Source: JAGTVG01 sp964543195
GTDB taxonomy: Bacteria; Bacteroidota; Bacteroidia; Cytophagales; Cyclobacteriaceae
Length of the DNA: 64,000 nucleotides
Direction: 5' to 3'
NCBI GenBank assembly: GCA_964543195.1
Contig: CAZIXF010000003.1
Location: 62,001 to 126,000 of the forward strand
The position numbers and the translations under genes were made by a program. The notes under the pieces were generated by a model that worked only from the letters and a program-made list of their open reading frames with translations, was not told where the DNA came from and did not search any database. Position 1 is the first letter of the stretch, and each line of letters opens with the position of its first letter. This document shows positions 53,919 through 61,438 of the stretch, in pieces.

Positions 53919-54353
53919 TTATTCCATTTTCACCATCTTATAATGCAGGATGCCTGCTTCATCGAACATATCTCCTTCCTTTCTGAAGCCGTATTTTTTA
54001 TAGAGCGGCATGGCATCGAGCTGGGAATGAAGGTAGATCACTTTCGATCTGGCCTCGGGATGTCTTCTGATGTCTTCCAGGATCTTTTTCAACATGGCTG
54101 AACCCAGCCCGCGGCCCCGGTATTCATTCAATACGGCGAAGCGTTCCAGTTTTGCCCCGTTATCGGTTACCCGCCAGCGGGCCGCACCAGCCGGGTTATT
54201 ATTGAGGAAGGCCAGGTAATGGAAGGAATCCTTTTCGAATTTATCGATCTCATCTTCGGGGGGTACATTCTGTCCTTCCACGAATACCTTATGGCGTATT
54301 TCCTGTGCTTTGGCAAGATCCTTTTTGTTCTCGATCAGTTTTACGGTTATCAA
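53919..54353 (-). CDS. GNAT family N-acetyltransferase
   Basis: A 144-residue protein with the GNAT core ending AKLERFAVLNEYRGRGLGSAML (acetyl-CoA loop RGRGLG) and LHSQLDAMPLYKKYGFRKEG. It is of the ElaA/YjcF-like branch. The substrate is unknown. The start codon overlaps the stop of phoH (ATGA at 54350-54353), so it is translated from the phoH message. Confidence 0.92.
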   Translation of the reverse strand: MITVKLIENKKDLAKAQEIRHKVFVEGQNVPPEDEIDKFEKDSFHYLAFLNNNPAGAARWRVTDNGAKLERFAVLNEYRGRGLGSAMLKKILEDIRRHPEARSKVIYLHSQLDAMPLYKKYGFRKEGDMFDEAGILHYKMVKME

Positions 54354-55309
54354 GACTTTTTATTTTTGTTTTTATCGAATGCTTTTCCATATGCGTCGAT
54401 GATGTCCCTGACGATCTTATGCCGGATCACATCTTTTGATGAAAAATGAACAAAGGATATTCCCTTCACATTTTTCAGGATGTCGATGGCCTCATGCAGC
54501 CCGGATCGTGTATTTTTAGGCAGGTCGATCTGCGACAGGTCACCGTTGATGATCACCTTGGAGTTGGGGCCCATCCTGGTCAGGAACATCTTGATCTGCA
54601 TGGGATTGGTATTTTGGGCCTCATCGAGAAGAATAAAGGCATCGTTAAGGGTACGACCCCGCATATAGGCAAGTGGTGCTATTTCGATGATCCGGTTTTC
54701 CTGGTAATATTTCAGTTTTTCCAGCGGGATCATATCGTCCAGCGCATCGTATACGGGTCGCAGGTAGGGGTCTATCTTTTCCTTCAGGTCTCCTGGCAGG
54801 AATCCCAGTGTTTCACCGGCCTCCACAGCCGGACGGGTGATGATGATCTTTTTTACCTCCTTGTTTTTCAGGGCCTTAACCGCCAGGGCTACGGAGATAT
54901 AGGTTTTACCGGTGCCGGCAGGTCCCAGCGCAAACACCAGGTCATCCGTATGGATAGCCTCCACCAGCTTTTTCTGGTTGGGGGTCTTAGGTTTGATGAT
55001 AAAGCCCCGTGTGCCGTAGATGAGCACATTTTCGCTGGCCGCCACTTCTTCCATGGTATCCCTTTCCACATAGGATTTGACGTTTTCCTTGGTCACCTTG
55101 CCGAATTTGTGATAGTGGTTCAGCAGGGAGTTCAGGATATCGTTGATGCGGATGATATCCTTGGTCTCGCCTTTAATACGTATTTCATTGCCTCTTGAGA
55201 TGATTTTACTCGATGGGAAGTGTTCCGATAATTCAGATATATTCTGGTTTTCAGTACCTAGAAAATCGAGTAACGAGATATTTTCGAGTGTGATGATTTT
55301 TTCTACCAA
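54350..55309 (-). CDS. phoH: PhoH family ATPase
   Basis: A 319-residue protein. The N-terminal KH-like region (about 20-75, SKIISRGNEIRIKG) is followed by a PhoH P-loop domain: FALGPAGTGKTYISVALAV (Walker A, about 131-149), ITRPAVEAGETLGFLPGDL, the Walker B FILLDEAQNTNP, and KVIINGDLSQIDLP. PhoH-like proteins are RNA-linked ATPases, often next to ybeY. Here the neighbours are the GNAT gene downstream and divergent SAM hydrolase. A minus-strand -7-like element is at 55382-55375. Confidence 0.95.
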   Translation of the reverse strand: MVEKIITLENISLLDFLGTENQNISELSEHFPSSKIISRGNEIRIKGETKDIIRINDILNSLLNHYHKFGKVTKENVKSYVERDTMEEVAASENVLIYGTRGFIIKPKTPNQKKLVEAIHTDDLVFALGPAGTGKTYISVALAVKALKNKEVKKIIITRPAVEAGETLGFLPGDLKEKIDPYLRPVYDALDDMIPLEKLKYYQENRIIEIAPLAYMRGRTLNDAFILLDEAQNTNPMQIKMFLTRMGPNSKVIINGDLSQIDLPKNTRSGLHEAIDILKNVKGISFVHFSSKDVIRHKIVRDIIDAYGKAFDKNKNKKS

Positions 55310-55360
55310 ATGCTATCTTTCTTATTTATCCTTAATATATAAATTACTGATTAAAATATT

Positions 55361-55368
55361 TACTTTTG
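55361..55368 (+). promoter_or_regulatory. putative -7 element of the SAM hydrolase gene
   Basis: TACTTTTG matches TAnnTTTG, 37 nt before the ATG at 55406. It lies in a 96-nt AT-rich divergent spacer; no clear -33 is seen. Confidence 0.33.
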
Positions 55369-55374
55369 TTTTTA

Positions 55375-55382
55375 CAAAATTA
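55375..55382 (-). promoter_or_regulatory. putative -7 element of phoH
   Basis: Minus-strand TAATTTTG matches TAnnTTTG and lies about 65 nt before the phoH start. A -33 element is not evident. Confidence 0.3.
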
Positions 55383-55405
55383 CATAATTATTTTTTTTTG
55401 CTTCT

Positions 55406-56185
55406 ATGGCTTTTATCACTTTTCTGTCAGACTTCGGGGAGGAAGATCATTACGTCTCTGCCGTGAAAGCCAGTATTCTGCAAACCGATCCCTCCCTGCA
55501 GGTCATTGATATAAGCCATCATGTCGATCCGTTCGATATTGGTCATGGGGCTTTTGTATTGAAATCGGTGTATCGCGATTTTCCCGAAGGCACCGTTCAC
55601 CTGGTGGCAGTGAACTCGGTAGTCAATCCGGGGGGCAGGTATATAGGTGTGAAACTCGACGGCCATTATTTTGTAGGTGCCGACAACGGGTTGATCAGCC
55701 TGGTGAATGACGGTGATCCGGAGCTGATCATAGAGCTGGAGCAGAAAGAGGATGTCGTACAGGTATCGCCGGTAAAGTTGCTGCTTGCCTGTGTGGCGGC
55801 CCGGATAGCGGGTGGCGAGGATATGAAGAAGATGGGCAAAAAGGTGGATGATTATTACCGGCTGCTGGCCCGCCAGATCAAAGCCACGAAGAAGCAGATC
55901 TCCGGAAGTGTGGTAAGGGTGGATCATTACGGCAACCTGATCACCAATATAGAAAAGAAGATCTTCGACATGGTGCACAAGGATAGACCCCTGCAGGTGA
56001 AATTCGGCAAGGAGCAGCTTGGAAGGATCCATTTTTCCTATACGGCCGTAGAACCGGGTGAATGTTTTGCCGTTTTCAACAGTATGGGTTATCTTGAGAT
56101 CGGAATTAACAAGGGGCATGCGGCGGAGTTGCTGGGCCTTGGATATGACAGCCCCGTGATCCTCAATTTTTCAGAAAATGAATGA
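55406..56185 (+). CDS. SAM hydrolase / SAM hydroxide adenosyltransferase family protein
   Basis: A 259-residue protein of the DUF62 family, which splits S-adenosylmethionine with water into adenosine and methionine. It starts MAFITFLSDFGEEDHYVSAV (SAM-site Asp), and has DISHHVDPFDIGHGAFVL, HYFVGADNGLIS and RVDHYGNLITNI. These correspond to the SAM-binding and Asp/Arg/His catalytic set. Its last 8 nt overlap the start of the next gene. Physiological role in Bacteroidota is unclear; turnover of excess SAM is likely. Confidence 0.92.
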   Translation: MAFITFLSDFGEEDHYVSAVKASILQTDPSLQVIDISHHVDPFDIGHGAFVLKSVYRDFPEGTVHLVAVNSVVNPGGRYIGVKLDGHYFVGADNGLISLVNDGDPELIIELEQKEDVVQVSPVKLLLACVAARIAGGEDMKKMGKKVDDYYRLLARQIKATKKQISGSVVRVDHYGNLITNIEKKIFDMVHKDRPLQVKFGKEQLGRIHFSYTAVEPGECFAVFNSMGYLEIGINKGHAAELLGLGYDSPVILNFSENE

Positions 56186-56483
56186 CAATAAACTTATACG
56201 AACCGTACGAATGATCTTCAGGGAGGACGAAGTCGAACAGTTCCTGGAGTTATACCGCAAATCGCATACACGCATCCGTGATTTTGAGGGTTGCCTGCAT
56301 GTGGAATTATGGCAGGATTACCATACCCCGAATGTTTTTACCTCTTATAGCGAGTGGGAAAGTGAAGACGCGCTGGAGGCTTACCGGCAGTCCGGGCTTT
56401 TCAGGGATATCTGGCGTGGCACCAAACGTTTTTTTGCCGAGCGTCCCGTGGCCCGGTCACTCCGAAGGCTCGATGATTTTTAA
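56178..56483 (+). CDS. antibiotic biosynthesis monooxygenase (ABM) fold protein
   Basis: A 101-residue dimeric alpha/beta-barrel protein. It has RMIFREDEVEQFLELYRK, then FEGCLHVELWQDYH, FTSYSEWESEDALEAYRQS and FRDIWRGTKRFF, the pattern of small ABM/YdhR-like proteins. Such proteins are cofactor-free monooxygenases, haem-degrading enzymes or stress proteins of unknown activity. It is translationally coupled to the SAM hydrolase gene by an 8-nt overlap. Its 3' side leads into a decayed non-coding region. Confidence 0.88.
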   Translation: MNDNKLIRTVRMIFREDEVEQFLELYRKSHTRIRDFEGCLHVELWQDYHTPNVFTSYSEWESEDALEAYRQSGLFRDIWRGTKRFFAERPVARSLRRLDDF

Positions 56484-56645
56484 AAAACTGTTTTCCATTG
56501 TAATTTATGGAAAGATTGGTGAATTTTGCCTTGTTCTGCAGAGCTTGGAGCAAAGGGGACCGCCACTTTCGGGTGTTCGGATCTATTTCAGGGGTATAAG
56601 CAGGATAGAGAGCCGGGATACCGGGCTTTTGCTTAATGATTGATT

Positions 56646-56803
56646 CTGCGTTCCTTGTGTTCTTTACTATAAAAACCCTGCGTTCCTTACGCTCTTTACG
56701 GTTAAAAACCTTAGATCAATGGCGTTCTTTGCGGTTAAAACTGAAAACACTGCATTTTCCTTATTCTTTGCGGTTTAATACTGCGTTCTTTGCGGATAAA
56801 TCT
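56646..56803. repeat. degenerate tandem repeat, about 32-bp unit, five copies
   Basis: Units begin near 56646, 56678, 56710, 56741 and 56781, with the consensus CTGCGTTCTTTGCGGTTAAA. The first three are spaced exactly 32 bp. Frames through it are low-complexity and not convincing as protein. Similar TTGCGGTTAAA-rich repeats are, from memory, scattered in other Bacteroidota genomes. Confidence 0.75.
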
Positions 56804-56816
56804 GCCGTTAGAAGAT

Positions 56817-56869
56817 GCCGAAGTGGCGGAATTGGCCTTACCTGCCGAAGCTATAGCCTGGGAAGGTAG
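56817..56869 (+). pseudogene. tRNA-Leu 5' relic followed by an imperfect palindrome
   Basis: GCCGAAGTGGCGGAATTGG (56817-56835) matches the first 19 nt of a tRNA-Leu and agrees with the intact tRNA 85 nt downstream at 16 of 19 positions. Sequence then changes abruptly into an imperfect palindrome (56836-56869) centred on GCTATAGC with TACCT/AGGTA arms. No anticodon or T arm follows, so it is a truncated tRNA. Confidence 0.7.
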
Positions 56870-56894
56870 ATGCGTCCCGCCATTAAAAATTAAT

Positions 56895-56902
56895 TATCTT
56901 TG
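56895..56902 (+). promoter_or_regulatory. putative -7 element of tRNA-Leu
   Basis: TATCTTTG is an exact TAnnTTTG match ending 18 nt before the tRNA start. The -33 position lies in the palindrome region and lacks TTTG. Confidence 0.45.
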
Positions 56903-56920
56903 TAAAGAATCATTATAAAT

Positions 56921-57004
56921 GCCTGAGTGGCGGAACTGGTAGACGCGCTGCACTCAAAATGCAGTTCCTTCACAGGAGTGTCGGTTCGAGTCCGACCTCA
57001 GGTA
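56921..57004 (+). tRNA. tRNA-Leu (anticodon CAA)
   Basis: An 84-nt class II tRNA. The acceptor stem GCCTGAG pairs with CTCAGGT with one G-T pair, and the discriminator A is at 57004. The anticodon loop CTCAAAA gives CAA (reads UUG), and the T arm is GTCGGTTCGAGTCCGAC. CCA is not encoded. Confidence 0.95.
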
Positions 57005-57011
57005 CGAGATA

Positions 57012-57075
57012 TTTGGTGATTTGGTGATTTAGTGATTTAGTGATTTACTGAATGACTGATTTGGTGGTTTGGTGA
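57012..57075. repeat. 8-bp tandem repeat (TTTGGTGA), eight units
   Basis: Eight consecutive 8-bp units: TTTGGTGA, TTTGGTGA, TTTAGTGA, TTTAGTGA, TTTACTGA, ATGACTGA, TTTGGTGG, TTTGGTGA. The array starts 7 nt after tRNA-Leu. It has no coding potential of note and no spacers, so it is not a CRISPR. Slippage is the likely origin. Confidence 0.85.
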
Positions 57076-57976
57076 TGTTTTTGTCTGACCGCTGGATTCC
57101 TGCCTTATTATCTCTCCCGTTCCTTTAAGAGCATGCTGTCAATATTGCTTCGGGGTATGTTCGATACCTGCCTAAAGAAAGGAGTCTTTGATGATTTAGT
57201 GAAAAAGGGGTTGATTGAGTGAATGAGTTAATGATTGAATGAAAACCCTTGAGTTATAAATTATACTTTTTGTCGGGTTTGTCCCGCTGATCCCTTTCCC
57301 ACCTTCAGCCAGGATTAATCGGGAATGCCTTGGTATAGAGGTTGTATCCCATTAAATCTGGGTTGAATGAAAAAATGGAAATGAGGCTTAAAATTGACAA
57401 TCGTCTACACTTAAATCGTATCTGATATCACGATGGTCGAATATGTTATAAGCCTCATTCCGGAACACTCATAATCAGGCAGTCATTTTATATTTATTTA
57501 TTCATCTGCATAATACGCTGTGGATCATCCCAGGAAGTGAAATACATTTACCATCAATAGTTCCGAAACGCGTGCATAAACAGTTCCCAACCAATCCTTT
57601 TCCCTGCCTGATATTTTTCATCTCATAACCCAAAAAAATGACTTATAAGACTGGCGTTTAGTTGAACAAAAGACTCATGCAGATCATAACCGGTAACAGC
57701 TATTTCACGAAATTAAAGTAGGATTATTGATTTAATTAAAAAATTCTTATTCGAGTTAAATCATACTGAGGTAATTTTTGTCCCTGGATCTTGATATATT
57801 TTATAATCAGACGATTCTTTATTTCGGATAAAAAAATAATTCACTTTATCAGGTCAATTATTTTTCAACAACAAGGTATGTAAGAGCAGCATCTAAGATT
57901 AATAAATATTCAGATATAATGCTTTTTTATAAAATATGGGTTGAATCATTACATCCGGGGCTGGCGGGCTCAGGTG
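57076..57976. other. non-coding, decayed stretch after tRNA-Leu
   Basis: About 900 bases without a believable gene. The only structure I see is an 11-bp inverted repeat, AATGAGGCTTA (57380-57390) and TAAGCCTCATT (57449-57459), which could be the ends of a small element of about 80 bp. A short GATTTAGTGA/TGAATGA-rich piece near 57185-57245 echoes the 8-bp repeat upstream. Confidence 0.5.
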
Positions 57977-58297
57977 TCAGGGCCGAGGCATCACCAGGTC
58001 GACGACTCGGAAAATATGGGAGCTCACCACGGTCCTGAGTTCGTTGGTCCTCTCATTGACTTCACTGAAATCCCTGTCGGGAAAAACCGCATTGAACATC
58101 TCCTGGTAATTCATGTCGTAGTATTTGTTCAGATCACTGACCGCATTGACCGTTACATACTGATATTCGTTCCTGGGATTGGGAAACACGCTCCAGACCG
58201 ACCAGTTTGTCAAAATACCCTTTTCAATGGCCTTTTCATGAATGGGTTTGTATACCTCCCTTTCCCAGGTCACATAATCCTGGCCGTTACCGGGTTT
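57977..58297 (-). pseudogene. C-terminal fragment of a Bacteroidota protein of unknown function
   Basis: An open frame of about 107 codons with no start codon. It reads KPGNGQDYVTWEREVYKPIH, then GILTNWSVWSVFPNPRNEY and YVTVNAVSDL, and ends ...LVMPRP. The pattern (repeated Trp and KPGNGQDYV) is that of a secreted protein family seen in flavobacteria-like genomes. Just upstream on the minus strand are a TGA at 58300-58298 and then a TAA, so the N-terminal half and signal peptide are gone. I treat it as a remnant of a deleted gene. Confidence 0.6.
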
Positions 58298-58436
58298 TCA
58301 TGGCATTGAAGTTTTGGTGAGGAAAATATTTTTTTATAAACTTACAATTTAATACATACCGATCTCTATTTCAAGTATTTAGGATAATAGTTGATATTCC
58401 CTCGTGTGGGATTTAAGCTGAAGAACTGTTTGAGCG

Positions 58437-58571
58437 ATGATTAAGTATTTTGTTTCGGTCATGGGGACATTCCTTTTATGGGGATGCGATGGACAGGAGC
58501 AGAAGAGCTATTTACCAATTCATATTTTGAATAAAGGGGTTCCGATCTATTCAGGGAATTCTCCTCTGTGA
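58437..58571 (+). pseudogene. short lipoprotein-like remnant
   Basis: A 44-codon frame. It starts MIKYFVSVMGTFLLWGC, a good lipoprotein signal with a Cys17 lipobox, then QEQKSYLPIHILNKGVPIY, and stops at a TGA. It looks like the 5' end of a lipoprotein gene whose body was lost. A genuine small lipoprotein cannot be excluded. Confidence 0.4.
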
Positions 58572-58720
58572 CAATTTCACTGACAATCCGGGTAGATAGG
58601 ATTTCATCAGATCACACCTTTAATTAATGGACTAAGAGGAGTCGACCAGCATGTTGCCTACCATTGTTTTCTACCGGATTTTTCGCTATCTTGATATAGA
58701 TTATTGAAACCCGGTCTGAA

Positions 58721-60019
58721 ATGGCATCCTCTTTAAAATCCACATCGCTATTATGGATCGTTATCCATCTCAGTATACCCGCATATACCGGGCCAACCCA
58801 GGCGGGCAAGGTGCTGGTGCTTGCCGCCGAATGTGCCATACAGCCGGCCTGTGCCGATTATATCCGGGAAGGGATCGAAGCGGCAGAGGGTCAGGATGCC
58901 GAATTTGTGGTCATCAAACTGAATACACCCGGCGGTCTGCTTAAATCCACCAGGGTGATCGTCACGGAGATCCTCGAGGCGGATGTGCCCGTAGGTGTAT
59001 ATGTGTCCCCGTCAGGTGCCCAGGCTGCTTCAGCGGGGGTATTTATCACCCTGGCCGGGCATATTGCCGCCATGGCTCCCGGAACCAATATAGGAGCGGC
59101 CCATCCGGTCTCGATGCAGGGTCAGGCCGATTCCACCATGATTGAAAAGGCCACCAATGATGCGGCGGCCTTCATCCGGTCCATCAGCGGAGAACGCAAA
59201 AGGAATGTCGAATGGGCCGAGGATGCCGTGCGTAAAAGCCTTTCCATCACAGAGACGGAAGCCCTGGATAAAAATGTGATCGACGTGGTGGCGAAAGATG
59301 TGAGGGAATTACTGGAACAGATCGATGGCAGGGAGGTGGATGTGGATAATGAAATGATCGTGCTGCATACTGCCGATGCGGAGATCGTCCCCTATGACAT
59401 GACCTTTGCCCAGAAATTGTTGAGCATACTGAGCGATCCCAATCTGGCCTATATACTGTTGATCCTCGGTCTGTATGGCATCATCTTCGAATTATACAGC
59501 CCCGGTGCGATCTTTCCGGGCGTGATCGGGGGCATCAGCCTGATCCTTGCCTTTTATTCCATGCATACCCTGCCCGTGAATTATGCAGGCCTGGCCTTAA
59601 TAATTTTTGCAATTATCCTGTTTATTCTCGAAATTAAGGTAGTCAGTCAGGGTATCCTCACCATCGGCGGGGTTTTATCCCTTTTACTGGGTTCGCTGAT
59701 GCTGATGGATGAGGGTCCGTTTTTGGATGTTATGCAGATCTCAATTGAATTGATAATCCTGGTGGTGGTCCTTACCGCTGCATTTTTTCTGTTTGCGATC
59801 ACTTTCGCCATTAAGGCCCATAAAAACAAGATAACCACGGGCAAGGAAGGGATCGTAGGAGAAAAGGGGATCACCATGTCAGCCCTCAAGCCCCTTGGAG
59901 AGGTTAAGGTACACGGGGAGATCTGGCGTGCGAAGAGTGTGGACGGGAATATTAAAAAGGGCATAGAGGTCGAGGTGGTAGGTGTGGAAAATTTACGGTT
60001 GGAGGTAAAAAAAGCCTGA
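58721..60019 (+). CDS. NfeD family membrane-bound serine protease
   Basis: A 432-residue full-length NfeD. A signal segment is followed by a ClpP/SppA-fold protease domain (about 28-215). The nucleophile is Ser104 in SGAQAASAGVFI and the general-base Lys143 in MIEKATNDAA. Four or so membrane helices follow (about 230-355), and a C-terminal OB-fold (about 368-430, GIVGEKGITMSALKPLGEV). The archaeal homologue cleaves stomatin. Here the stomatin-like gene follows after 37 nt, the classic STOPP pairing, implying a membrane-microdomain protease-scaffold system. Confidence 0.93.
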   Translation: MASSLKSTSLLWIVIHLSIPAYTGPTQAGKVLVLAAECAIQPACADYIREGIEAAEGQDAEFVVIKLNTPGGLLKSTRVIVTEILEADVPVGVYVSPSGAQAASAGVFITLAGHIAAMAPGTNIGAAHPVSMQGQADSTMIEKATNDAAAFIRSISGERKRNVEWAEDAVRKSLSITETEALDKNVIDVVAKDVRELLEQIDGREVDVDNEMIVLHTADAEIVPYDMTFAQKLLSILSDPNLAYILLILGLYGIIFELYSPGAIFPGVIGGISLILAFYSMHTLPVNYAGLALIIFAIILFILEIKVVSQGILTIGGVLSLLLGSLMLMDEGPFLDVMQISIELIILVVVLTAAFFLFAITFAIKAHKNKITTGKEGIVGEKGITMSALKPLGEVKVHGEIWRAKSVDGNIKKGIEVEVVGVENLRLEVKKA

Positions 60020-60056
60020 TTGATCCGATTTTTAAATCTATAAATAACTTAACGCC

Positions 60057-60833
60057 ATGGTCAATTCAACAATTTACATCGGTATTATCGTTGCCTTTAT
60101 CATCATTCTGCTAGCCAGCGCGGTAAGGATCCTGAGAGAATATGAGCGGGGAGTCGTATTCCGGCTGGGAAGGCTGATCGGGGAAAAAGGGCCGGGACTT
60201 ATTTTTCTTATCCCGGTAGTAGATACTATGGCCAGGGTAAGTTTGCGTACGGTGGTCATGGATGTGCCTGAACAGGATGTGATCACCATCGATAATGTAT
60301 CACTAAAGGTGAATGCCGTGGTGTATTTCAGGGTTGTACAGGCGGATAAGGCTGTAGTGGAAGTGGAGCGTTATCTTGAAGCCACTTCCCAGCTTTCTCA
60401 GACAACCCTGCGGAGCGTGCTCGGTCAGTCCAAGCTGGATGAGATCCTGGCTGAGCGCGACAAGATCAACCTGAAATTACAGCAGATCATCGACAGCCAT
60501 ACCGATCCCTGGGGTATTAAAGTATCCTCTGTGGAAGTGAAGCATGTCGATCTCCCCATCGAGATGCAGCGGGTGATGGCCAGGCAGGCGGAAGCTGAGC
60601 GCGAAAGGAGGGCCAAGGTGATCCACGCGGAGGGTGAATTCCAGGCCAGCAAAAGATTAAAGGAAGCCGCTACGAACCTCTCTGCCGAACCCACAGCACT
60701 GCAATTGAGGTTCCTGCAGACTTTGACGGAAGTGGCCTCGGAGAAAAACTCCACTACCATCTTCCCGGTACCCATCGACCTGCTGAAACCCTTTATCAAG
60801 GGGTTTGAAAAGCAGAAGAAGGAAGGAGAGTAG
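60057..60833 (+). CDS. slipin (SPFH/stomatin-like membrane scaffold)
   Basis: A 258-residue prokaryotic slipin with a single N-terminal membrane hairpin (about 5-25). The SPFH/band 7 domain opens REYERGVVFRLGRLIGEKGPG and continues DVPEQDVITIDNVSLKVNAVV, followed by a helical region AEAERERRAKVIHAEGE (about 180-205). Oligomeric scaffold of membrane microdomains. Genes for nfeD and slipin are fused or adjacent across prokaryotes, and here they are adjacent and co-directional. The 3' side leads into 255 nt of non-coding sequence and then copy 3 of the repeat. Confidence 0.95.
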   Translation: MVNSTIYIGIIVAFIIILLASAVRILREYERGVVFRLGRLIGEKGPGLIFLIPVVDTMARVSLRTVVMDVPEQDVITIDNVSLKVNAVVYFRVVQADKAVVEVERYLEATSQLSQTTLRSVLGQSKLDEILAERDKINLKLQQIIDSHTDPWGIKVSSVEVKHVDLPIEMQRVMARQAEAERERRAKVIHAEGEFQASKRLKEAATNLSAEPTALQLRFLQTLTEVASEKNSTTIFPVPIDLLKPFIKGFEKQKKEGE

Positions 60834-61040
60834 GGGATAGCTGACCGGGAGACTACCACGGACTCCTGCCGTCGCCCTCGGAGTGATGCTGACGAAGGGG
60901 AGACCTCCACGGCCTCCTGTGGCCATACTACCCATAAAGAACTTCTGAGAAAGAACAGATCCTCGGAAGCTTCAGGATTGAATTAACAGCATATATGTCA
61001 TATATACTGCAAGCATTTTCAAAATGTTTCTACTAAAGCA
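60834..61040. other. non-coding stretch with a 51-bp-period direct repeat
   Basis: Two related 27-bp sequences, 60847-60873 and 60898-60924, share GGGAGAC..CCACGG.CTCCTG with six mismatches and start 51 bp apart. Each can form a small GGAG/CTCC hairpin. They follow the slipin stop and may act in termination. Nothing else is recognised. Confidence 0.4.
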
Positions 61041-61071
61041 CTCATCGTATGACTCCAAGTCATACGATGAG
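61041..61071. repeat. perfect 14-bp inverted repeat
   Basis: CTCATCGTATGACT (61041-61054) and AGTCATACGATGAG (61058-61071) are exact reverse complements around a CCA loop. Variants of the right arm (GTCATAnGATGAG...AACG) recur on both sides of copy 3 of the 235-bp repeat, up to about 61385, so this hairpin is part of a small repeat cluster. There is no T-run after it. Confidence 0.7.
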
Positions 61072-61088
61072 AATTAACGCGATGAGTA

Positions 61089-61323
61089 TTAAACCCGATT
61101 ATTCATAAACCATTCTCAAAATAAACCGTTTTTACTATTTAAAATATTTATTATCAGGTAGTTATAAAAAGGGATTAACCCCTGATAAGCGCAATTCAGT
61201 AGCCTATTTCTGGGCTATTTGATTAAGTATAAGAATTTCAAAACCCTATATAATTCTTTGATTATCAAGAAATTGCGCTTAATCGGCCCTTCGGGCGAAA
61301 AATTTATGAATTTTTCGGGTTAA
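61089..61323 (+). repeat. 235-bp structured repeat, copy 3
   Basis: Same orientation and length as copy 1. The two differences I find are A for C at base 5 and T for C in GTTATAAAAAGG. It is bounded by TTAA at both ends. It lies between the slipin and calcineurin phosphoesterase 3' ends, inside a cluster of GATGAGTAnnAACG-type short repeats. Confidence 0.95.
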
Positions 61324-61438
61324 GACTTGGAATCATAAGATGAGTAATAACGCTTTAAGTCATAGGATGAGTATGAGTTATAACGTTACGTAACCGGGGT
61401 TCCCGCACCTCCGGTCCGGGATGATGGAAATGAAACAC

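Noticed and set aside
54446..55198. 250-codon plus-strand frame opposite phoH
   Set aside because: phoH carries all P-loop motifs in the other strand; this frame has no recognisable domain.
55427..56119. 230-codon minus-strand frame opposite the SAM hydrolase gene
   Set aside because: The plus-strand gene has full family motifs and is coupled to the next gene; the antisense frame is a shadow.
56636..56869. 77-codon frame spanning the tandem repeat and tRNA relic
   Set aside because: It consists of the repeat unit translated (LRSLRLKTL-type) and runs through the tRNA fragment, so coding is unlikely.
57012..57075. possible CRISPR array after tRNA-Leu
   Set aside because: Units are 8 bp and contiguous, without spacers, and no cas genes are present anywhere in the window.
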